From assembly GCA_020058565.1 (NCBI GenBank), contig JAGVDT010000094.1, forward strand, positions 1-9,117: 9,117 nt of DNA, given 5' to 3'. A program made the translations under genes and the position numbers. Below the pieces are notes generated by a model. It searched no databases. It saw only the letters and a list, made by a program, of their open reading frames with translations, and was not told the DNA's origin. The first letter of the stretch is position 1. Each line of letters opens with the position of its first letter. Shown here piece after piece: positions 1 through 5,390 of this stretch. The stretch is from Minisyncoccota bacterium (GTDB lineage: Bacteria; Patescibacteriota; Minisyncoccia; Phycocordibacterales; UBA2100).

Positions 1-937
1 CGGTAGTCGTGTCGAGAAAAGTGGCACGCAATCGGTAGCGGGACAAATATTCGAGAAGTTTTTGTATCTCAGGGGCTTCGCTCTCCGACACCGACAGTAC
101 GCGAGGAGAAAGCCGGTTGAGCCAATGGACCAAAAATCCGTCTCGCTGGATATTTTCGAGGAGGCCCGAAAGAATGGCTTCCTCGCGGGAAAAATGTCCC
201 GCGCATCCCGACGTCGAGATGCGAGCCAGGGCTTTTTCTTTGGCATGCTGATAGTTCCAGAATACCAGCTGAGCAGGAAGCATGGTTTTTGCGCCACTCG
301 ATATTTCTTCGCCCACAACCCAAGAAAACTCGCTTTCGTCGTTCCAGTCGAATTGCGGAAAGCGGCGTTTCTGCCACGGGAGGAAGGAGTTGAGCGCGTG
401 CAAGTCGAGCACGCGGGTGCGGCTCGATCTCAGGGAAGCAAATGACGCTCGCTTGAAATCGCTGCGTCTGTAGCGCGTAAGAAAGTGCCGCTCCAGCGTC
501 TCGCCGACGGCCTTTGAAAGCGCCTCTTCGCGGGAAAACGCGGCGCCGAAACCGGAGGCTGCAATAATCCACCCGTCGGATGTCTCGGGGCCCTGCGCCA
601 AGCCTAGGCTTATATTGAAGAATTTCGGACGATCGTTGCGCAAAGAGTGGAAGGTAAGCTCGCGAGAGCGGATGACGTTATTTTTGTATAAAAAGTCGAC
701 AATATATTGCCAGTTGAGGGGGATGCCGCTCATGAACAGCGTCTTTTCGCGCCTAAAGACGTCAAAGTCCTGAGAGCGCTCCGCGATAAAGGCGAGAAGC
801 TTGTCCTCGGTAGAAAAAGGCGCTTTGAACCTGTAGCAGGGGGTCTGCAGTTCCCGGAGGGCTTCAGCATAGGAGCGTGGCTGGAGCCGTGGATACGCGA
901 AGTATGGACTGCGAGCAGTGCGTGTCTCTTGTGGCAT
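1..937 (-). CDS. TOMM-type YcaO cyclodehydratase, partial (C-terminus beyond the left edge)
   Basis: The visible 312 residues read without a stop from ATG 937 to the window edge. YcaO proteins use ATP to activate peptide backbone amides so that Cys, Ser or Thr side chains cyclise to azolines. Two YcaO signatures are visible. Residues 127-150 hold A-S-G-F-G, then S-R-E-E-A and S-K-A-V-G-E-T-L-E-R, the nucleotide/Mg-binding region. Residues 242-266 hold T-S-G-C-A-G-H, then E-E-A-I-L and L-L-E-N-I-Q-R-D, the form typical of the SagD/TOMM subgroup. Residues 300-312 end in FLDTTT, matching the stretch after it. F130 replaces the Lys often seen in the first motif. About 100-150 further residues, including the Pro-rich C-terminus of TOMM YcaOs, should lie to the left. 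No earlier in-frame ATG, GTG or TTG follows the upstream stop, so the start is firm. It is divergent from the SagB-like gene. The family call is strong; the substrate is unknown. Confidence 0.9.
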   Translation of the reverse strand, partial: MPQETRTARSPYFAYPRLQPRSYAEALRELQTPCYRFKAPFSTEDKLLAFIAERSQDFDVFRREKTLFMSGIPLNWQYIVDFLYKNNVIRSRELTFHSLRNDRPKFFNISLGLAQGPETSDGWIIAASGFGAAFSREEALSKAVGETLERHFLTRYRRSDFKRASFASLRSSRTRVLDLHALNSFLPWQKRRFPQFDWNDESEFSWVVGEEISSGAKTMLPAQLVFWNYQHAKEKALARISTSGCAGHFSREEAILSGLLENIQRDGFLVHWLNRLSPRVLSVSESEAPEIQKLLEYLSRYRLRATFLDTTT

Positions 938-943
938 CAGTGC

Positions 944-949
944 ATTATA
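944..949 (-). promoter_or_regulatory. -10 element of the YcaO gene, leaderless spacing
   Basis: The minus strand carries a perfect TATAAT, followed by six bases and then the start codon at 937. Transcription would begin at or within a base or two of the ATG, giving a leaderless mRNA. There is no convincing -35 hexamer at 17 bp and no Shine-Dalgarno sequence. Confidence 0.6.
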
Positions 950-985
950 GGCTTCGGCATCCTTTTGCGAAATATACGCAAGATG

Positions 986-991
986 TAGTAT
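986..991 (+). promoter_or_regulatory. Possible -10 element of the SagB-like gene, leaderless spacing
   Basis: TAGTAT (4 of 6 matches to TATAAT) sits exactly six bases before ATG 998, the same spacing as at the divergent YcaO gene. The whole intergenic space is only 60 bases, so the two promoters lie almost back to back. The match is weak; support comes mainly from the repeated spacing. Confidence 0.35.
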
Positions 992-997
992 GCAGCG

Positions 998-1726
998 ATG
1001 TATATTGATTTTTCAGGCCTTTTCCACCTCTCATCCAAAGACCGCATGGCGCAGGGACGGGTAAAAATCCAGCTCGACCAGTCCCAGTGGCCTTCAGAGT
1101 GGAAGGTTATCGAATACAAAGACTATCCGCGGTTCGAAAAGCTGGCGCTTCCTGTCCAACATCACGAGGCGGACCTCTTTAGGACCATGGAGAATCGCAT
1201 TTCACGCAGGGATTTTATCCGAAGACCGCTTCCGAAAAGCGAAATTTCAGCGCTTCTTAAGTTTTCTTGCGGCAGCATGCAAAAAGGAAGTGTGCCACAC
1301 CGCGCACAGCCTTCCGGAGGTGCACGCTACCCGATAGAGGCATACGCCCTGGTGTTTGCGCCATCTGACGTTCCTGCAGGCGTTTACCACTACAACATAA
1401 AAGAGCATGCGCTCGATGTCCTGTGGACGAGAGAATTCACGAGGGAAGACGTCGCAACGTTGTTTACGTATCCTTGGGCCAAAAACGCATCCATGGCCCT
1501 GATCTTTTCCGGCGTTTTCCGGCGCAACCAGATAAAATACGGCGAGCGGGGATATCGCCAAATACTCATCGAGACCGGAGCCATCGTGCAAAACGCATAT
1601 CTGGTCGCGCAGGCACTCAATATGCAATGCTGTGCGATCGATGGTGTACGCGAAGCAGAGATCGAACAATTACTCGACATCGACGGCATCTCGGAGTCCG
1701 TTATTTGCTCGATGGTGTTCGGCTAA
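998..1726 (+). CDS. SagB-type FMN-dependent thiazole/oxazole-forming dehydrogenase
   Basis: A 242-residue protein of the nitroreductase superfamily, SagB subgroup. These flavoenzymes oxidise azoline rings made by YcaO cyclodehydratases to aromatic azoles. Visible signatures in order: F-H-L-S-S-K at 8-14 (the usual N-terminal H..SK patch), S-R-R-D-F at 69-73 (FMN phosphate contact region), P-S-G-G-A-R-Y-P at 105-112, G-V-Y-H-Y at 128-132, and K-Y-G-E-R-G-Y-R at 180-187. The Lys-Tyr pair (K180, Y181) corresponds to the pair reported as catalytically important in the Bacillus enzyme BcerB. E192-T-G-A-I-V-Q-N-A-Y-L follows, the flavin and dimer helix. Length is normal for a stand-alone SagB domain, with no signal peptide, so it acts in the cytosol. 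It is divergent from the YcaO gene 60 bases away, which supports a shared pathway. Its stop codon overlaps that of the convergent small gene. Confidence 0.92.
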   Translation: MYIDFSGLFHLSSKDRMAQGRVKIQLDQSQWPSEWKVIEYKDYPRFEKLALPVQHHEADLFRTMENRISRRDFIRRPLPKSEISALLKFSCGSMQKGSVPHRAQPSGGARYPIEAYALVFAPSDVPAGVYHYNIKEHALDVLWTREFTREDVATLFTYPWAKNASMALIFSGVFRRNQIKYGERGYRQILIETGAIVQNAYLVAQALNMQCCAIDGVREAEIEQLLDIDGISESVICSMVFG

Positions 1727-1935
1727 TCGGTATACAGGTTGCGGTCGCCGGAATCTTTGTAGACGCCATGGCGGTAGGCGTAGCGAATGACCGCAAAAAG
1801 CGTAACGAACCATGCGAACCACCAGAAGACGCTCATTTCATACGTATATGGCGCGAGCATTTCCTGCAGTGCGTTGAGTTCTGCATGCCCGTTATCGTAT
1901 TGGCCCATGAGTGTAACGACGTTTTCGTTTTGCAT
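1723..1935 (-). CDS. Small single-pass membrane protein, unknown function
   Basis: A 70-residue protein that I do not recognise. Residues 1-33 are polar and acidic; residues 36-52 form one aromatic-rich membrane helix (FWWFAWFVTLFAVI); the tail of about 18 residues is basic then polar (RYAYRHGVYK), so by the positive-inside rule the C-terminus faces the cytosol. It starts five bases after the stop of the polytopic membrane protein gene, so it is probably translated from the same mRNA and may be an accessory subunit of that protein. There is no Shine-Dalgarno sequence before the ATG. Its TAG stop (1723-1725) overlaps the TAA stop (1724-1726) of the opposite-strand SagB-like gene. The evidence for a real gene is its position and its clean membrane helix; the shadow reading on the other strand is less plausible. 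Confidence 0.7.
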   Translation of the reverse strand: MQNENVVTLMGQYDNGHAELNALQEMLAPYTYEMSVFWWFAWFVTLFAVIRYAYRHGVYKDSGDRNLYTD

Positions 1936-1940
1936 ATTAT

Positions 1941-3320
1941 TTAGTACGCATAATACGTGTTCTTCCGCGCAAAGCCCACGAAAGGTGCCTCAGGCGGCTG
2001 CTGTATCCAGTCGTTATGGGAAAAGGTCCGGTATTCGAGGCTGCACATATCCGGCTCGTCTACGATGCGATAGTACGGGCCGCCGTTAATTGAAGCGTCC
2101 TGCCGCATGGAAACGCGCTCGACGTCACCCGTGCACAGGTACCGGTAGCTTTGCCAATACGCGTATGGCGCGCAGCGCGATTCGGCATTGGGCGATTCGT
2201 ATACGCGGGTTTCCAGCCATTGATTGTGCTCCTGATACACGTGCCTGCTCGCAAGGCAGATTTTTCCATAGCAGTCGCGATCACGCGGAGCTTCATACGA
2301 CGAAGCGCTCCAGGTAACCCCGTCCTTCGCATATGCGGTGAACGATGCACGGCATTGGTGGTTGGCATCGAACATCCACATGCCGAAGCGGTAGCCCTCG
2401 AGCGTGTATTTTTCATCGCCGGCGATGAAGTGCACCGGCGTTTGGAACGCGAAGAGAAACACAATAAGGGCCCAGCCGGCGATTGAGCTTCGCGTCAGCG
2501 GCACGCGCTGATGGCGATACGACGAACCGAAGAGTATCAGGAGCGTCGGCAGAGATATGAGCGAATAGTTGAAGAGCACGAGGATGCCGCCATAGAGATG
2601 AAAAAGCACGAAATACGCGAGCGTGAGCCGCTGACGCAGCCAGTTCTGGCTCAATAAAAACCAGCAGCCGACCACCTGCTCAAGTATCACGGATTGGGTG
2701 ATAAGAGGCGCGAGAAAATCCGGAAATATAGGAAGGCCGAGCTCGAGGGTCGTGAAGTAGGTGCCCAGCGTCCACGTGGGGTAGAATTTTATCGTTGCGG
2801 AAAGGAAATACAGCACCACGAAGGTGAGCTTTGCGAAGAATTCTTTATACGGGACGAAAAGCAACGCCGCCGTCAGAAAGAGATGATAGCTGTCATATAC
2901 GCCGCCGAGCGAATAGCTCAGCAAGAAAATCGCGAGAAACTTCCAGATCCAAAGTGCCAGGAGCGCCATGTGCGCGTACGCCCATTTCTTGTGCGCGATA
3001 AAAAAAACGGTCAAAAGCATCACGGCAAAAAGCGCCATGTACAACATGCTCATTGAATAGCCGTAGGGGAGCGAGTGCAGAAGGTACCATTGCGTGCAAT
3101 CCGGAAAATACGGCCAGCATAGGGCGGAGTACGATTCTTCCGCTGAAAGAAACGAAGATGTCGACCACTGCGCGAACGTAACGAGGAAAAAAAGAAGCAT
3201 TGCTCCGAAAAACCACTGAAGCTTCGCGTTGTCCTCGATTTCTCGAACGGAAAACAAGCGGGTATACGCTGCGATAAACGCTCGCATGTGTTCGCGAGTA
3301 AGTATCGGCGGCAGTATCAT
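1941..3320 (-). CDS. Polytopic membrane protein with Cys-rich exterior domain, HTTM/VKGC-like (tentative)
   Basis: A 459-residue integral membrane protein. Hydrophobic segments lie near residues 35-51, 89-108, 115-136, 145-157, 163-177, 205-224, 233-252, 254-266 and 280-300. The remaining 160 residues form a soluble domain. The layout of several helices, a conserved-looking His in a helix (F-H-L-Y-G-G, 240-245) and a soluble C-terminal part starting with Y-R-F-G-M-W-M-F (310-317) recalls the HTTM family, which includes vitamin K-dependent gamma-carboxylase-like proteins. This is my recollection of family shape, not a search result. The C-terminal domain holds six Cys (323, 350, 355, 383, 396, 426), suggesting disulfides and an outside location; C68 and C75 lie in the first large loop. 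The start codon overlaps the upstream stop as ATGA, so translation is coupled to the phosphoribosyltransferase-propeller gene. Alternative: an unrelated multi-pass membrane protein. Confidence 0.8.
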   Translation of the reverse strand: MILPPILTREHMRAFIAAYTRLFSVREIEDNAKLQWFFGAMLLFFLVTFAQWSTSSFLSAEESYSALCWPYFPDCTQWYLLHSLPYGYSMSMLYMALFAVMLLTVFFIAHKKWAYAHMALLALWIWKFLAIFLLSYSLGGVYDSYHLFLTAALLFVPYKEFFAKLTFVVLYFLSATIKFYPTWTLGTYFTTLELGLPIFPDFLAPLITQSVILEQVVGCWFLLSQNWLRQRLTLAYFVLFHLYGGILVLFNYSLISLPTLLILFGSSYRHQRVPLTRSSIAGWALIVFLFAFQTPVHFIAGDEKYTLEGYRFGMWMFDANHQCRASFTAYAKDGVTWSASSYEAPRDRDCYGKICLASRHVYQEHNQWLETRVYESPNAESRCAPYAYWQSYRYLCTGDVERVSMRQDASINGGPYYRIVDEPDMCSLEYRTFSHNDWIQQPPEAPFVGFARKNTYYAY

Positions 3321-4966
3321 GGATCTTTTTTGACGACGCAGTATAGCTCGTTAGCGTAGGTCGGGACGAACAAACGCTTTGTCTTTGGGTTATACGCTAC
3401 TTTGTTGACGATGCGCTCGCTGAGCTGCAGGTAACTTTTCTCGGCACCGGTCGCAGGGTCTAGTTCGTAGAGTCTTCCGTCGTTTGATCCTATATAGAGA
3501 CTCTCATTGATGAATTCCGGTGTGGCAAATACGCGCGATTGCGTCATGTATTGCCAGACTAAGTCTTTCGTTTCGAGGTTGATACAAACGATACGTTTAT
3601 CGAGAAGTCCCATGTAGAGTTTGCCGTTCTGGATGAGGGGATTGGAATAAATCGGCTTATAGGTATGGAGCCGCCGCACCAGGCGACCTGACGCTATGTC
3701 GAGTATATGAATATCCGCATCCCACGCGCCAAAGGCTACAATCCCGCGCGCCTCATCGAAGGCAAAGCCGCCCTTTACGTCGGTGGAGTCGGTATAACTC
3801 CAGCGGTGTTTGCCGCTTTGCGCGTCGAACGCAAATACGTGGCCCTGGCGACTGCCGACTACGACTACGCCGAATTTCCTAGAATACGCCGGGGAAGAAT
3901 GCACATGCGTCTCCACCTGATGCCACCATTTTTTTTCACCGGTCTGTACGTCAAACGCGGCGATACCGCCCTGTTTCTTCCAGAGGCCGAATTCAAGGCC
4001 GACGTAGACTAAGCCAAGATCGGATGCGACGCACGGAGAAGATCCTATCCAGTCTGATTCGAAATTGATCCATTTTTTAATTCCCGTAACCGTATCGAGT
4101 GCATAAAAGTTTCCGTCATACGCGCCGAAAAAAAGCGTCCCGTCGTGGAGGGCCGGGGAAGAAAAAATGCGCTTACGCCCGGCGCCTCGCAAAGTCTGGT
4201 GGCTCCATGCGACTGAGCCGTCGCTTTGATTGAGCGCCCACATGGCGCCGTTGTCTGCGCCAAAATAGACGCGCACATCGTCGCAGACCGGTGCGGACTT
4301 CGGCACGACCAGTTCATACGCCGGATTCTTGCTCTGGAATTTCCATTCTATAGTGTACGCAGGCTGTGGTGGCGAAGAGTGGGGGAGATGGTCCTTGAGT
4401 AAACCGCCCGTTTCCGGAAAATCCTCAAGCGTGAATACCGACCAGACCTTGATGCCGTTATTCGTAAAATATCCATAATACGACGGGTCGCGAAACGCGA
4501 TCAGTGTGCAGACCTCAACGACCTTGCTGCCCTCGGCTTTGAGCGCCTCTACCTGGCGCACGATGCTCTTGCCGCTGTTAAGCGAATCGTCCACGAGCAC
4601 AACGTCTTCTTCGGTGAGGGCGCCCTCTATCTGTCGCTGCATGCCGTCTCGCTTGCGCGATTTGCGCACATAAAAGGCGTTCAAATCCCTTCCGTCTTCG
4701 GCTGCCTTCATGACGATGCCGCTTGCGAGGGCTATTGCCACCGTTTCCAACCCCCCAATCTGAAAATTTCGCCGATCTTTCAAATGATCCCAAAGAAGCG
4801 TCGATATTTTGTTGAGGTTGCCTGGCTTGAGCATGACGCCCTTGACGTCGATAAACCATTTGAATTCCTTGCCGTCCGGGTCAAAGAGTTCGCGCTCGTC
4901 CTTTGTGACAAAAGCAAAACTGGAAATTTCTTTTCGCAAAGCCTCTTTTATCAGCTCAGAATCCAT
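3317..4966 (-). CDS. Orotate-phosphoribosyltransferase-like domain fused to a PQQ-type beta-propeller
   Basis: A 549-residue two-domain protein. Residues 1-185 are a type I phosphoribosyltransferase closest to orotate phosphoribosyltransferase: G-G-L-E-T at 71-75, F-Y-V-R-K-S at 98-103 with Q-I-E-G at 112-115, and the PRPP loop V-V-L-V-D-D-S-L-N-S-G-K-S at 122-134 with both acidic residues present. A Pro-rich linker (about 193-204) leads to seven propeller repeats of about 40 residues with closing motifs such as Y-A-L-D-T-V-T-G-I-K-K-W and F-A-F-D-A-Q-S-G-K-H-R-W, followed by a partial eighth strand to residue 545. There is no signal peptide, so this propeller should be cytosolic, unlike most PQQ-type propellers. 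The start at 4966 is preferred to an in-frame GTG at 4987 because a -10 element lies over that GTG. It is the first gene of a three-gene minus-strand operon. The substrate is unknown; the fusion is unusual. Confidence 0.88.
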   Translation of the reverse strand: MDSELIKEALRKEISSFAFVTKDERELFDPDGKEFKWFIDVKGVMLKPGNLNKISTLLWDHLKDRRNFQIGGLETVAIALASGIVMKAAEDGRDLNAFYVRKSRKRDGMQRQIEGALTEEDVVLVDDSLNSGKSIVRQVEALKAEGSKVVEVCTLIAFRDPSYYGYFTNNGIKVWSVFTLEDFPETGGLLKDHLPHSSPPQPAYTIEWKFQSKNPAYELVVPKSAPVCDDVRVYFGADNGAMWALNQSDGSVAWSHQTLRGAGRKRIFSSPALHDGTLFFGAYDGNFYALDTVTGIKKWINFESDWIGSSPCVASDLGLVYVGLEFGLWKKQGGIAAFDVQTGEKKWWHQVETHVHSSPAYSRKFGVVVVGSRQGHVFAFDAQSGKHRWSYTDSTDVKGGFAFDEARGIVAFGAWDADIHILDIASGRLVRRLHTYKPIYSNPLIQNGKLYMGLLDKRIVCINLETKDLVWQYMTQSRVFATPEFINESLYIGSNDGRLYELDPATGAEKSYLQLSERIVNKVAYNPKTKRLFVPTYANELYCVVKKDP

Positions 4967-4977
4967 AATTTTCGGGC

Positions 4978-4983
4978 AGTATA
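4978..4983 (-). promoter_or_regulatory. Extended -10 promoter of the phosphoribosyltransferase-propeller operon
   Basis: The minus strand reads TGC followed by TATACT, an extended -10 element (TGn plus a 5 of 6 match to TATAAT). The predicted transcription start is near 4971, about five bases before ATG 4966, so the mRNA would be nearly leaderless. No clear -35 or Shine-Dalgarno sequence is present. Confidence 0.55.
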
Positions 4984-4990
4984 GCACTTC

Positions 4991-4999
4991 TTATCCACA
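4991..4999 (+). promoter_or_regulatory. Single perfect DnaA-box sequence
   Basis: TTATCCACA matches the consensus high-affinity DnaA box exactly. It lies in the 99-base divergent intergenic region, just upstream of the minus-strand -10 element. Only one copy was noticed, so this is not an origin by itself; DnaA or another factor could regulate the promoter. A chance match of one 9-mer in a window of this size is quite possible (roughly 7 percent under equal base use). Confidence 0.3.
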
Positions 5000-5055
5000 C
5001 AAGAATTTGCGGTTTTTTCGCGTTGCCGCGGGTCGTGATAGCATGAATGTGGCTG

Positions 5056-5061
5056 CATACT
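5056..5061 (+). promoter_or_regulatory. Possible -10 element before the Gly/Ser/Cys-rich peptide gene
   Basis: CATACT (4 of 6 to TATAAT), directly preceded by TG, sits four bases before ATG 5066. A second weak candidate, TAGCAT at 5039-5044, would give a leader of about 15 bases. There is no Shine-Dalgarno sequence. Which is used cannot be decided from sequence alone. Confidence 0.25.
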
Positions 5062-5065
5062 TTCT

Positions 5066-5389
5066 ATGCAAAACACTATCAACAAAATCCTAAAAATATC
5101 TCTGTACGCGGCCTTGGCGGCTTTTGCGTTCGTGGCATCCTTGCTCTTGGGAAATTCCCGCGGCGGTCTCGTCCAGGGCGACGCCGGGGGTGCGCTTCTG
5201 GCCCCGAGTGCGCATGCGGATGTGACGGCGGTTTCCGGCGAAGGCACCACAAGCGCCGAAGGTTGCGGGAGCATTAGCGGAGAAGGAGGTTCTCCGGGCG
5301 GCGACGGAAGCGGTGCAGAGGGCGGCGGTGGAAGCTCTTCGGAAGGATGTAGCGGTGGCGGTGAAGGATCAGAAGGCGGCGGCGCTTAA
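5066..5389 (+). CDS. Gly/Ser/Glu/Cys-rich exported peptide, candidate TOMM precursor
   Basis: A 107-residue peptide not recognised as a known family. Residues 1-10 carry two Lys; residues 11-29 are a hydrophobic membrane or signal segment; a Gly-containing stretch (30-48) leads to S-A-H-A before D52, a plausible signal peptidase I site. There are Gly-Gly pairs at 33-34 and 41-42 that could be alternative leader cleavage points. Residues 53-107 are low-complexity: 23 Gly, 11 Ser, 3 Thr and Cys at 67 and 95, with no Lys or Arg. All seven Glu are followed by Gly. Gly-rich tracts with interspersed Ser and Cys are what microcin B17-type azole precursors look like, and the YcaO and SagB enzymes are 3-4 kb away, so it is the best substrate candidate here. 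A Sec-like N-terminus is unusual for such precursors because modification must precede export. Alternative: an unmodified surface peptide of the downstream operon. Confidence 0.75.
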   Translation: MQNTINKILKISLYAALAAFAFVASLLLGNSRGGLVQGDAGGALLAPSAHADVTAVSGEGTTSAEGCGSISGEGGSPGGDGSGAEGGGGSSSEGCSGGGEGSEGGGA

Positions 5390-5390
5390 C

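Noticed and set aside
69..572. Minus-strand reading of 167 codons inside the YcaO gene
   Set aside because: It is in another frame of the YcaO gene, lacks family motifs and has the Arg-rich composition of a shadow reading.
707..988. Plus-strand reading of 93 codons opposite the YcaO N-terminus
   Set aside because: It covers the YcaO start and both divergent promoters and shows no domain.
1423..1944. Plus-strand reading of 173 codons overlapping the SagB-like gene end
   Set aside because: Most of it is an out-of-frame reading of the SagB-like gene and of the small membrane protein gene; Arg/His-rich, no motif.
4967..4987. GTG start at 4987 for the PRTase-propeller gene
   Set aside because: The extended -10 element TGC-TATACT lies over these codons, so transcription would start downstream of it; ATG 4966 fits.
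4991..4999. Replication origin around the DnaA box
   Set aside because: Only one box, no clear AT-rich unwinding region, and no dnaA, dnaN or similar neighbour.
5313..5390. Upstream ATG 5313 for the helical membrane protein
   Set aside because: It would overlap 77 bases of the peptide gene and bury the membrane segment; ATG 5391 gives a clean N-terminal anchor one base after the upstream stop.
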